NCBI RefSeq assembly: GCF_001427905.1
Contig: NZ_LMEF01000033.1
Location: 124,001-188,000 of the forward strand
Length of the DNA: 64,000 nt
Origin: Flavobacterium sp. Root420
Lineage (GTDB): Bacteria; Bacteroidota; Bacteroidia; Flavobacteriales; Flavobacteriaceae
Reading direction: 5' to 3'
The notes below the pieces were generated by a model. The model was not told the origin of the DNA and did no database searches. It worked only from the letters and a program-made list of their open reading frames with translations. Positions 9,371 through 16,966 of the stretch are shown here, piece after piece (position 1 is the stretch's first letter; each line of letters starts with the position of its first letter). Position numbers and translations under genes: made by a program.

Positions 9371-9976
9371 TTAGATTAATTGCCAACCACTATTTTTTAA
9401 AAACTTGGTGCAATTTTCACAAAAATCTTTTTCTTCATCCAATGGGTTTCCTCCTTCAGCATCACGCATCAAACACGTTTTAACTTTACAATGAGGTAAA
9501 CCCGCTGTATGGCCAAGTTCATGCAAAACTAATTTATAAAACTGTTGATTTTTATTTTTTACAGATACTCTAAAATCAGAAACAACACAAGATTTCCCAG
9601 GTCGATAACCCAATCCCATAATGCCCCAATCTTTAATTCCGTTTTTAGTAGTACTGATATCAAAATGCGATAATCCAACAATTACTGAATCTTTTCCAAT
9701 AGTATTACGAAGTGATTTAATAATACTGTCAGCGCGATATCGGTGCCTGGGTTTGTAATATGCATTTTCAGGAAAAGGAATATTTTGTCTCAAAACTACA
9801 TTTGGGTTAATAGTCCTGATTTCAGAAAAAACTTTATTGGATTGTTCCAATTCAAAATTACCTAAAGGCTGAATTACAATTACCTTTTTGGAATGTATTT
9901 TTTCTACACTATTTTCATTATTTCTGTTTGTACAAGAAATTAAGCTAAAAAGCAGAATAAGAAAATAGTATTTCAT
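9371..9976 (-). CDS. Archaemetzincin-like zinc metalloprotease lipoprotein
   Basis: 201 residues from the ATG at 9976. Lipoprotein signal FSLISC (Cys15). The zinc site is HELGHTAGLPHC (152-163), followed by C168-x-M and C186-x-x-C189. This is close to the archaemetzincin signature HExxHxxGxxHC-CxM-CxxC, which binds a catalytic and a structural zinc. It is therefore a metzincin peptidase, unusually placed in the envelope as a lipoprotein. The upstream 15 codons in frame overlap the neighbouring small gene and are not used. It lies 7 nt after a 59-residue membrane protein gene in the ftsY unit. Confidence 0.85.
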   Translation of the reverse strand: MKYYFLILLFSLISCTNRNNENSVEKIHSKKVIVIQPLGNFELEQSNKVFSEIRTINPNVVLRQNIPFPENAYYKPRHRYRADSIIKSLRNTIGKDSVIVGLSHFDISTTKNGIKDWGIMGLGYRPGKSCVVSDFRVSVKNKNQQFYKLVLHELGHTAGLPHCKVKTCLMRDAEGGNPLDEEKDFCENCTKFLKNSGWQLI

Positions 9977-9983
9977 AGGCAAT

Positions 9984-10163
9984 TTATTTCTTGGTTCGGA
10001 TTCTTTTAAGCATACCGGCAAAAAACAAACCTAAACCCAAAACCAATAAAACGTAATAAGAAGACAAACTCTTATCTTTTAAAACATTGGCTAAAACAAA
10101 ACACACAACGCTTGCAAAATAAAAAGTAACAGGCGTTATATTTTTTAAAGAAGAAAAACTCAT
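9984..10163 (-). CDS. Small membrane protein, 59 residues
   Basis: Read directly from the minus strand: ATG at 10163, TAA ending at 9984. The product starts MSFSSLKNITPVTFYFAS and ends MLKRIRTKK. It has two hydrophobic helices (about residues 12-27 and 37-51) joined by KDKSLSS, and a basic C-terminal tail. The start lies 14 nt after the ftsY stop, and its stop is 7 nt before the metalloprotease ATG, so it is read as the middle gene of a tight unit. No family is recognised. Its position suggests membrane work next to the SRP receptor, but that is only a guess. Confidence 0.75.
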   Translation of the reverse strand: MSFSSLKNITPVTFYFASVVCFVLANVLKDKSLSSYYVLLVLGLGLFFAGMLKRIRTKK

Positions 10164-10177
10164 TAATTATCTAAAAT

Positions 10178-11131
10178 TTATTTAAAAAAACTATCTACAA
10201 ATTCATATTTATTAAAGACTTGCAAGTCTTCAATCCCTTCGCCAACACCAATGTACTTTACAGGAATCTGAAACTGATCTGAGATACCAATTACAACCCC
10301 ACCTTTTGCTGTTCCGTCTAATTTAGTTACCGCAAGTGAAGTTACTTCAGTTGCAGCCGTAAATTGCTTAGCTTGTTCAAAAGCGTTCTGACCTGTAGAA
10401 CCATCTAAAACCAAAAGCACATCGTGAGGAGCATCAGCAACAACTTTCTGCATTACACGTTTTACTTTTGTAAGTTCGTTCATAAGGTTGATTTTATTAT
10501 GAAGACGCCCTGCTGTATCAATAATAACCACATCAGCATTTTGAGCAACAGCAGACTGCAAAGTATCAAAAGCTACAGAGGCTGGATCACTTCCCATATT
10601 TTGCCTAACGATTGGCACATCAACACGATCTGCCCAAACTTGTAATTGATCAATGGCGGCGGCACGAAACGTATCTGCAGCGCCTAAAACCACTTTATAA
10701 CCAGCTTTTTTAAATTGATAAGCCAATTTACCGATTGTTGTAGTTTTACCAACTCCATTAACACCAACCACCATCAAAACATATGGTTTTTTGTCTTTCG
10801 GAATATCAAACTCAGTTGCTTCGCCTCTATTGGTTTCAGACAATAAAGCACCTATTTCATCACGAAGAATTTGGTTTAATTCGTCAGTCCCTAAATATTT
10901 ATCTTCAGCAACGCGATTTTCGATTCTTGAAATAATTTTCAAAGTTGTATTCACACCAACATCTGAAGCTACCAGAATTTCTTCCAGATTATCTAAAACG
11001 TCATCATCGACCTTAGATTTTCCAGCAACGGCTTTGCTTAACTTTGAGAAAAAAGTAGTTTTTGATTTTTCAAGACTTTTGTCTAAAGTCTCTTTTTTAT
11101 CAGTGGAGAATAATTTTTTAAAAAAACTCAT
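10178..11131 (-). CDS. ftsY: Signal recognition particle receptor FtsY
   Basis: 317 residues, the short form with a small N-terminal region. An NG GTPase domain fills the protein: P-loop GVNGVGKTT (123-131), DTAGRLHNK and TKLDGTAKGG. It binds SRP-ribosome-nascent chain complexes and hands them to SecYEG at the inner membrane. It lies after the rpmB-rpmG-DUF4295 block, separated by a terminator and its own -7 element, and is followed by two small envelope genes. Confidence 0.97.
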   Translation of the reverse strand: MSFFKKLFSTDKKETLDKSLEKSKTTFFSKLSKAVAGKSKVDDDVLDNLEEILVASDVGVNTTLKIISRIENRVAEDKYLGTDELNQILRDEIGALLSETNRGEATEFDIPKDKKPYVLMVVGVNGVGKTTTIGKLAYQFKKAGYKVVLGAADTFRAAAIDQLQVWADRVDVPIVRQNMGSDPASVAFDTLQSAVAQNADVVIIDTAGRLHNKINLMNELTKVKRVMQKVVADAPHDVLLVLDGSTGQNAFEQAKQFTAATEVTSLAVTKLDGTAKGGVVIGISDQFQIPVKYIGVGEGIEDLQVFNKYEFVDSFFK

Positions 11132-11234
11132 TTTTTATAGGTTGTTAGTTTTTTAGATTAAATGATTTTACAATCTAAATAATCCTTAATATTTAAAGAA
11201 ACCTAAAACTAGTCCTGCTTCTTTAAATTTTACA

Positions 11235-11242
11235 CAAATATA
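11235..11242 (-). promoter_or_regulatory. -7 promoter element of ftsY
   Basis: On the minus strand TATATTTG, an exact TAnnTTTG match, about 100 nt before the ftsY ATG and just downstream of the ribosomal-protein terminator. Confidence 0.5.
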
Positions 11243-11246
11243 AAAA

Positions 11247-11283
11247 ATAAAAAAGCTACTTCCGAATGAAAGTAGCTTTTCTA
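11247..11283 (-). terminator. Terminator of the rpmB-rpmG-DUF4295 unit
   Basis: AAAAGCTACTT and AAGTAGCTTTT form a stem of about 11 bp around an 8-nt loop, with a T-rich run on the minus-strand 3' side. Confidence 0.8.
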
Positions 11284-11299
11284 TATAATGTGATTGTTA

Positions 11300-11452
11300 T
11301 TATTTCTTTTTCAAGAAAGTATCAACTTCTTCAGGAGCCATAATAGATTCTACGAATGTATATGCACCAGTTTTAGGAGATTTTACCATTTTGATGGCTT
11401 TTGATAATCTCTTAGAAGATGTTTGTAACGATGCTACGGTTTTCTTTGCCAT
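11300..11452 (-). CDS. DUF4295 small basic protein, 50 residues
   Basis: Read from the minus strand: ATG at 11452, TAA at 11302-11300. The protein begins MAKKTVASLQTSSKRLSKAI and ends VDTFLKKK, very basic at both ends. DUF4295 proteins are conserved in Bacteroidota directly after rpmB and rpmG, as here. The composition and context say ribosome-associated. I recall that a Bacteroidota-specific large-subunit protein was named from a Flavobacterium ribosome structure, but I am not certain it is this family. Confidence 0.85.
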   Translation of the reverse strand: MAKKTVASLQTSSKRLSKAIKMVKSPKTGAYTFVESIMAPEEVDTFLKKK

Positions 11453-11526
11453 GATTCAAATGTTATTTGAAGCTTTTATAAAACTCGAATGGCAAAACCA
11501 TTGAGATTTACAAAAATCTCTAATTA

Positions 11527-11709
11527 TTACTTAATTTCTTTGTGAACAGTTACACGTTTCAAGATTGGATTAAATTTTTTAATCTCTAATCTGTCCGGAG
11601 TATTTTTTTTGTTCTTAGTTGTAATGTATCTAGAAGTTCCTGGAACACCAGAAGTCTTGTGCTCAGTACATTCTAAAATTACCTGGATTCTATTACCTTT
11701 CTTTGCCAT
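11527..11709 (-). CDS. rpmG: 50S ribosomal protein L33
   Basis: 60 residues, MAKKGNRIQVILECTEHKTSGVPGTSRYITTKNKKNTPDRLEIKK-type L33 sequence. It has one Cys (C14) and not the paired CxxC motifs of zinc-binding L33, so it is the zinc-free form. It lies 27 nt after rpmB in the same unit. Confidence 0.96.
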   Translation of the reverse strand: MAKKGNRIQVILECTEHKTSGVPGTSRYITTKNKKNTPDRLEIKKFNPILKRVTVHKEIK

Positions 11710-11736
11710 CTTGCTATATATTTATTTAGGAAAAGA

Positions 11737-11973
11737 TTATTTGATAAATCCTTCTGACTGCGCTTTTTTCAAAACTGCAGAAATTCCATTTTTATTAATT
11801 GTTTTTATCGTAGATGCTGCTACTCTAAGAGTAATCCATCTATCTTCTTCTGGAAGATAAAAACGCTTTTTAACTAAGTTTACAGAAAACTTTCTCTTAG
11901 TTTTGTTCATAGCGTGAGAAACGTTATTTCCTACCATCGCTCTTTTACCTGTAAGGTCACAAACTCTTGACAT
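11737..11973 (-). CDS. rpmB: 50S ribosomal protein L28
   Basis: 78 residues. MSRVCDLTGKRAMVGNNVSH is the standard L28 N-terminus, and the C-terminal half ends KNGISAVLKKAQSEGFIK. First gene of the ribosomal unit, with a promoter match at 12010-12041. Confidence 0.97.
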   Translation of the reverse strand: MSRVCDLTGKRAMVGNNVSHAMNKTKRKFSVNLVKKRFYLPEEDRWITLRVAASTIKTINKNGISAVLKKAQSEGFIK

Positions 11974-12009
11974 TATACTTATCTTTTATCGTTATTCAAA
12001 ATCAGGGTG

Positions 12010-12041
12010 CAAAGAAAAGAAAAATAAACCATTGTAGCAAA
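12010..12041 (-). promoter_or_regulatory. Promoter of the rpmB-rpmG-DUF4295 unit
   Basis: On the minus strand TTTG, exactly 20 nt, then TTTCTTTG (one mismatch to TAnnTTTG). It ends about 37 nt before the rpmB ATG. Confidence 0.5.
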
Positions 12042-12044
12042 AAA

Positions 12045-13298
12045 TTAATGCACATTTTTTAAAATTTCTTTCTGTAATATTTCTAAACTCTTAATCGTGG
12101 CTCTATCTATCACTTTCTCACGTGGTTGGCCAAAGTTAAATTCTTCTACAATTATATCAGTTGGGGTAGCCAAAGCGATAAAAACAGTGCCAATTTCAGC
12201 ATCTGAATCACCTTTTGATGGTCCGGCGTTCCCAGTTGTCGCGATTGCATAGTCTGTTTTGAGTATCTCTTTCACATTCAAAGCCATAGCAGATGCAACT
12301 TGGGCACTTACAACCGAAAATTCATCAACTATATCTTGTGAGACACCGAGAACATTAACCTTCGCCTCTGTTGCGTACGAAACAACACTCCCTTTAAAAT
12401 AATTTGAAGCTCCCGGAACAGCTGCCAAAAGCGATGCAATTTTTCCACCTGTAAAACTTTCAGCAGTCGAAATTGTTTTATTTTGTTTCGTTAATATTTT
12501 TCCAATTACGGTTTCGATTGTTTCATTTTCTTCATAACCTACTATAATATCGTGAATTATCGCATCTAAAGATTTTACATTTTCTTCAATTGCCGCTTCT
12601 AATTCTTCTTTATTGGTTCCTCTTCCGGTCAATCGCAAACGCACTCTTCCCGGATTTGGCAAATAAGCTAATTTGATAAAATCCGGCAGATTATTTTCCC
12701 AATCTTCAATACGCTCTGCCACCATACTCTCGCCTTGTCCATAAGTTAAAATGGTTTTATGAATGATATACGGGCGTTTGTATTCGCGAACAATCTTTGG
12801 AATTATTTCTTCTTCAACCAAATATTTCATTTCGTAAGGAACTCCCGGAAGTGAAATAAACACGGTATTTTCTTTCTTCATCCACATGCCCGGCGCCGTA
12901 CCCACCTGATTATGCAGTACCGTACAAGTCGATGGAACAAGAGCCTGATCTTTATTTAATTGCGAAATTGGTCTTTTGTAAAAACCTTCAATTAATTGGG
13001 TTACATGCGCTAATACTTCAGGATTCACAACCAGTTCATCATCAAAGTATTCGCAAAAAGTTTTTTTAGTCACATCGTCTTTTGTCGGACCTAAACCTCC
13101 GGTAACAATCACAACATCAACTTTATTTTGCAGTTGCGCAAACGTGTCTAAAATATGTTTTTTATCATCGCTTATCGAAATCATTTCACGTATTTCGACT
13201 CCAATTCTATCAAGTGATTTGGCAATAAAACCAGAATTTGTATCGACGATCTGACCAATTAGAATTTCATCTCCAATTGTAATTATAGTTGCTTTCAT
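12045..13298 (-). CDS. cinA: CinA-family protein (competence/damage-inducible; NMN amidohydrolase/ADP-ribose pyrophosphatase type)
   Basis: 417 residues, two domains. The N-terminal molybdopterin-binding-like (COG1058) domain has GDEILIGQIVDTNSGFIA and VTGGLGPTKDDVT. The C-terminal CinA/PncC domain has TAESFTGGKIASLLAAVPGAS and TTGNAGPSKGD. Characterised relatives deamidate nicotinamide mononucleotide in pyridine-nucleotide salvage and hydrolyse ADP-ribose. Full length. Its stop lies close to the rpmB promoter on the same strand. Confidence 0.92.
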   Translation of the reverse strand: MKATIITIGDEILIGQIVDTNSGFIAKSLDRIGVEIREMISISDDKKHILDTFAQLQNKVDVVIVTGGLGPTKDDVTKKTFCEYFDDELVVNPEVLAHVTQLIEGFYKRPISQLNKDQALVPSTCTVLHNQVGTAPGMWMKKENTVFISLPGVPYEMKYLVEEEIIPKIVREYKRPYIIHKTILTYGQGESMVAERIEDWENNLPDFIKLAYLPNPGRVRLRLTGRGTNKEELEAAIEENVKSLDAIIHDIIVGYEENETIETVIGKILTKQNKTISTAESFTGGKIASLLAAVPGASNYFKGSVVSYATEAKVNVLGVSQDIVDEFSVVSAQVASAMALNVKEILKTDYAIATTGNAGPSKGDSDAEIGTVFIALATPTDIIVEEFNFGQPREKVIDRATIKSLEILQKEILKNVH

Positions 13299-13359
13299 GT
13301 AAATGCATTTTTTTCAACTTATCAGATTGTAAGTCAGTATTAGAAAGTAGATTGTTGTT

Positions 13360-13470
13360 GGAACGATTTGCATGAGGGGTAGAAACGGCATCCTTTTGTG
13401 ACAAACAATAAGAACCCATCAAACAAAATTTCAGGAACAAAAGATGTAGTCTCCCGACGCTTTGGGACGA
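13360..13470. other. Spacer upstream of cinA with possible repeat element
   Basis: The 221-nt gap between cinA and the Hpt gene holds a GC-richer block. On the minus strand it contains CCCAAAGCGTCGGGA, an imperfect hairpin, and GCCGTTTCTACCCCTCATGC. It looks like a degenerate intergenic repeat. The reading frame across it has no protein-like features. Confidence 0.3.
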
Positions 13471-13519
13471 CCTATTTTTGACCAAATTTAAAAAGGGCAA
13501 AAATAGGATCATACCTTAC

Positions 13520-13864
13520 TTATAGGTCAAAGTCTTTTTTGATTTCTTTGATTGCTTCTTTAACCTGTATTTTTATGCTTTTGAAAGTTTCGATAATTTC
13601 TTTCTTTTTACCTTCTGCTTTTGTCCAAGCTTCCACTTGCAGAATTTCTTCAAAAGCCACATTTAAACCAATTAAATCTAAAGTAGGTTTTATTTTATGC
13701 GCATAGGCATAGGCGTATTTATGATCCTTCTTTTTAATTCCTTCTTTGATTTGTTTTAAATCCTCCGGAACTTCAGTAACAAATAATTTAAGAATTTCGT
13801 TTACAAATTCCGGATCATTGTCTGAAAGCGCATATACTTTCGAAAGGTTGTATTTTAAAGCCAT
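13520..13864 (-). CDS. Hpt (histidine phosphotransfer) domain protein
   Basis: 114 residues, a stand-alone Hpt helical bundle. The phosphorylatable His56 lies in AYAHKIKPTLDLIGL, the HxxKP motif of Hpt domains. It should relay phosphate between a hybrid sensor kinase and a response regulator. No kinase or regulator is in the window, so it is an orphan. The ATG overlaps the stop of the upstream FAH-family gene by one base (TAATG), implying translational coupling. Confidence 0.85.
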   Translation of the reverse strand: MALKYNLSKVYALSDNDPEFVNEILKLFVTEVPEDLKQIKEGIKKKDHKYAYAYAHKIKPTLDLIGLNVAFEEILQVEAWTKAEGKKKEIIETFKSIKIQVKEAIKEIKKDFDL

Positions 13865-14475
13865 TATTTTACCTGTATTCTAAATAATTTTTTTTCTTCT
13901 AAAAAGCCTTCCAAAACATCGTTTGGCTTGACCGCCGCAACTCCTGCAGGCGTTCCTGTAAAAATAATATCCCCAATTTTAAGCGTAAAATATTGCGATA
14001 CATAAGCGATTAGCTCATCAATTTTCCATAGCATAAGTGCTGTATTGCCTTTTTGAACGGTTTGAGAATTATTTGTTAACTCAAAACTAAGGTTTTCCAT
14101 TGAAACAAAATCGATTTTTGGCAAAAAATCTCCAATGACCGCAGAACCGTCAAATGCTTTTGCTTTTTCCCAAGGCAATCCTTTTGCTTTTAATTTATCT
14201 TGTAAATCTCTGGCAGTAAAATCGATACCCACACTAATTTCATCATAATACTTATGCGCAAATTTAGGTTCGATATACTTTCCTACCTTACTAATTTTAA
14301 CAATTATCTCTATTTCGTGATGAATTTCCTCAGAAAATTCAGGGATTACAAACGGATGTTGCTTCAATAGAACTGCAGAATCCGGTTTCATAAAAATCAC
14401 CGGTTCTGTTGGTCGTTCGTTTTTTAATTCTTCGATATGATTGGTATAATTTCTACCGATACAGATAATCTTCAT
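13864..14475 (-). CDS. Fumarylacetoacetate hydrolase (FAH) family protein
   Basis: 203 residues, a short single-domain FAH-fold protein. Motifs GRNYTNHIEELKNE, FMKPDSAVL, HHEIEIIVKIS (metal-binding acidic cluster), ARDLQDKLKAKGLPW and GDIIFTGTPAGV. Family members include oxaloacetate tautomerases and decarboxylases and acylpyruvate hydrolases. The 200-residue size best fits the FAHD1-like acylpyruvase/oxaloacetate group. Coupled by TAATG to the Hpt gene, a pairing with no obvious functional logic. Confidence 0.88.
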   Translation of the reverse strand: MKIICIGRNYTNHIEELKNERPTEPVIFMKPDSAVLLKQHPFVIPEFSEEIHHEIEIIVKISKVGKYIEPKFAHKYYDEISVGIDFTARDLQDKLKAKGLPWEKAKAFDGSAVIGDFLPKIDFVSMENLSFELTNNSQTVQKGNTALMLWKIDELIAYVSQYFTLKIGDIIFTGTPAGVAAVKPNDVLEGFLEEKKLFRIQVK

Positions 14476-14568
14476 TCCTTTATAAGTTGCTAAGTTGCTA
14501 AGATACTAAGGTTCTAAGAAACTATGCATACAAAACTTAGCATCTTAGAATCTCAGAGACTTACTGCC
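14476..14568. repeat. Intergenic word-repeat with inverted symmetry (CTAAG/CTTAG)
   Basis: The left half repeats CTAAG (TTGCTAAGTTGCTAAGATAC...), and the right half has the complement CTTAGCATCTTAG. The stem is imperfect. The same vocabulary recurs in the 27-bp repeat at 48526-48606. Confidence 0.65.
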
Positions 14569-15339
14569 TTATTTTGTGTTTAATCTTCTTAATTTAATCG
14601 CTGTTAAAACCTTTTTGGTATACAATGGAAAATCGGCATTTTGAATCCAGCTGAAATATCCCGGCTCTGTTTCTAATACTTTTTCGACTTTTGCTCCTTT
14701 GTGTTTTCCGAAGGTAAAAATTTCTTCGTTGTCTGCATCAAAAGCAATCATTCCGGCAAAATCAGCGATTTTTTTTCGGGTAGTGAATTCAGATAATGAT
14801 TTCATATCATTTTCTAAATCAGGATAACGGTCTAATTGTGCTTTTAGAATTTCGTAAGTCGCCATAGTATCCGCTTCTGCAGAATGGGCATTTTCTAAAC
14901 TTTTTCCGCAATAAAACTTCAGGGCAGCACTTAAGGTACGCTCTTCCATTTTATGAAAAATAGTCTGCACATCAACAGAAACTTTATTTTTCATATCAAA
15001 ATCAACACCAGCGCGAAGTAATTCTTCAGCCAAAAGCGGAATATCAAAACGATCTGAATTAAAACCACCTAAATCACTATCCTTAATCATGCCATGGATT
15101 TGCGATGCCAATTCATTAAAAGTAGGTTCATTAGCTACTTTTTCATCAGTAATTCCATGAACAGCGGTTGTTTGTGGCGGAATTGGAATTGTCGGGTTCA
15201 CCAACCAAGTTTTACTTTCTTTATTTCCGTTTGGAAAAACTTTGAATATTGAAATCTCTACGATTCGATCTTTTCCGATATCAATTCCGGTTGTTTCTAG
15301 ATCAAAAAAGCAGATTGGTTTGTTGAGTTTGAGTTCCAT
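14569..15339 (-). CDS. DEDDh 3'-5' exonuclease (DnaQ/PolC epsilon-like)
   Basis: 256 residues. The N-terminal exonuclease domain has all five catalytic positions: D13 and E15 in FFDLETTG, D99 in SDRFDIPLL, H152 and D157 in HSAEADT. About 85 residues at the C-terminus contain FGKHKGAKVEKVLETEPGYF, the small DUF3820-like module found after many such exonucleases. It probably removes 3' nucleotides in DNA repair or proofreading; it is not fused to a polymerase. A -7 element lies at 15360-15367. Confidence 0.88.
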   Translation of the reverse strand: MELKLNKPICFFDLETTGIDIGKDRIVEISIFKVFPNGNKESKTWLVNPTIPIPPQTTAVHGITDEKVANEPTFNELASQIHGMIKDSDLGGFNSDRFDIPLLAEELLRAGVDFDMKNKVSVDVQTIFHKMEERTLSAALKFYCGKSLENAHSAEADTMATYEILKAQLDRYPDLENDMKSLSEFTTRKKIADFAGMIAFDADNEEIFTFGKHKGAKVEKVLETEPGYFSWIQNADFPLYTKKVLTAIKLRRLNTK

Positions 15340-15359
15340 TTTTAGTTTTTATAAGATTA

Positions 15360-15367
15360 CAAATGTA
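15360..15367 (-). promoter_or_regulatory. -7 promoter element of the exonuclease gene
   Basis: Minus-strand TACATTTG, an exact TAnnTTTG match, 20 nt before the ATG. Confidence 0.5.
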
Positions 15368-15502
15368 ATTTTTAAAGCCGAATTTTCTCCCTTATTCGTG
15401 ATTTTTTTTAGTTAAAAATGGACATTTTCCTGCGATTACAAGTTTAAAAATTATTCTTGAATAAAAATACTTCTTCACAAAACCACCTATTCATATCAAC
15501 CA

Positions 15503-15538
15503 AAAAACCCGAAAAATTTTTAAATTTTCCGGGTTTCA
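15503..15538 (-). terminator. Terminator downstream of the E2 gene
   Basis: AAACCCGAAAAAT pairs with ATTTTCCGGGTTT (one mismatch), with an A/T-rich tail on the minus-strand 3' side. Confidence 0.7.
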
Positions 15539-15556
15539 TTTTATTTGTTAATTGAT

Positions 15557-16882
15557 TTAGAAATCCCTGTCTACATCAAAAGCTTCTAAATATTCTGCTA
15601 CTCTTTTTACAAAACTTCCTCCTAAAGCTCCGTCAACAACTCTGTGGTCGTAAGAGTGCGACAAGAACATTTTTTGACGAATTCCGATAAAATCACCTTC
15701 CGGAGTTTCGATAACCGCAGGCACTTTACGAATCGCACCAAGAGCTAAGATTCCTACCTGAGGCTGATTGATAATTGGCGTTCCGAAAACACTTCCAAAA
15801 GTTCCAACATTCGTCACTGTGTAAGTTCCTCCTTGTGTATCGTCCGGTTTTAATTTTCCGGTTTTAGCACGGTTTCCTAAATCGTTTACCGCTTTTGCCA
15901 TTCCAACAAGATTTAACTGATCTGCATTTTTAATTACAGGAACAATTAAGTTTCCGTTTGGCAAAGCTGCTGCCATTCCTAAATTTATATTTTTCTTTTT
16001 GATGATATAATCGCCATCAACAGAAATATTCATTCCCGGAAAATCTTTCAATGCTTTTGCAACCGCTTCCATCATAATTGGAGTAAAAGTCAACTTCTCG
16101 CCTTCTCTTTTTTCGAAAGCCGTTTTAACTTTGTCTCTCCATTTTACAATATTCGTTACGTCCACTTCAATAAATGACTGAACGTGAGCCGAAGTTTGAA
16201 CTGAAGCCACCATGTATCCTGAAATCAGTTTACGCATTCTGTCCATTTCGATGATTTCATCACCTCCATTTACAGAAACCGGTACCGCCTGCTGACTTTT
16301 TTGAACTATTGGTTCTGCAGCTTTTACTGCTTCAACCGTTTTTCCAGGTTCAGCAACTTTGGGAGTTACAGCGCCAGATTTACGATCTTCAATATATTTT
16401 AAAATATCTTCTTTTGTAACGCGACCCTCTTTTCCTGAACCTTGCATTCCGTCAAGCTCAGCAATAGAAATCCCTTCTTCTTTAGCAATGTTTTTAACTA
16501 ATGGCGAAAAGAATTTATCCGATGTGGTAAAATCCTGAGGAGTACTCATTGTTTCCTTAACAGTTTCAATTGTGTTCTCAATTTCAGTTACTTCCGCAGC
16601 AAATGCCGCTTCTTCAACTGCTTTTACAGCAGGAGCATCTCCTTCGGTTTCAATAATCGCAATGGTTTGTCCTACCTGAACTAAATCATCTTTACCAAAT
16701 AATTGTTCAACTAAAATTCCCGATACTTCACTTGGTACTTCACTGTCAACTTTATCAGTTGCAATTTCAAGTACCGCTTCATCAGCTTCAATTTTGTCTC
16801 CTACTTCTTTCAACCAGTTGGTAATAGTTGCTTCAGCGACACTCTCTCCCATTTTAGGAAGCTTTAATTCAAATCTTGCCAT
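15557..16882 (-). CDS. 2-oxo acid dehydrogenase E2 component (dihydrolipoyl acyltransferase)
   Basis: 441 residues. The lipoyl domain carries the lipoylated Lys44 in EIATDKVDSEVPS. The peripheral subunit-binding domain is about 122-165 (FFSPLVKNIAKEEGISIAEL). The catalytic domain ends with SYDHRVVDGALGG, holding the His/Asp active site. The branched-chain or 2-oxoglutarate type is most likely, because the single-lipoyl layout and MDRMRKLISGYM fit better than pyruvate E2. E1 and E3 genes are not in the window, so the complex cannot be fixed. Confidence 0.9.
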   Translation of the reverse strand: MARFELKLPKMGESVAEATITNWLKEVGDKIEADEAVLEIATDKVDSEVPSEVSGILVEQLFGKDDLVQVGQTIAIIETEGDAPAVKAVEEAAFAAEVTEIENTIETVKETMSTPQDFTTSDKFFSPLVKNIAKEEGISIAELDGMQGSGKEGRVTKEDILKYIEDRKSGAVTPKVAEPGKTVEAVKAAEPIVQKSQQAVPVSVNGGDEIIEMDRMRKLISGYMVASVQTSAHVQSFIEVDVTNIVKWRDKVKTAFEKREGEKLTFTPIMMEAVAKALKDFPGMNISVDGDYIIKKKNINLGMAAALPNGNLIVPVIKNADQLNLVGMAKAVNDLGNRAKTGKLKPDDTQGGTYTVTNVGTFGSVFGTPIINQPQVGILALGAIRKVPAVIETPEGDFIGIRQKMFLSHSYDHRVVDGALGGSFVKRVAEYLEAFDVDRDF

Positions 16883-16966
16883 ATTGTTAACCTCAAGGGT
16901 GATTTTGATTTTCTGATTGCGAAATTACTGAATATTTTAAATATAAATTATATTTAATATAATTTT

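Noticed and set aside
13267..13512. Minus-strand 81-codon frame over the cinA start
   Set aside because: Low-complexity, overlaps cinA in another frame, and follows a repeat-like spacer; no signal for a gene.
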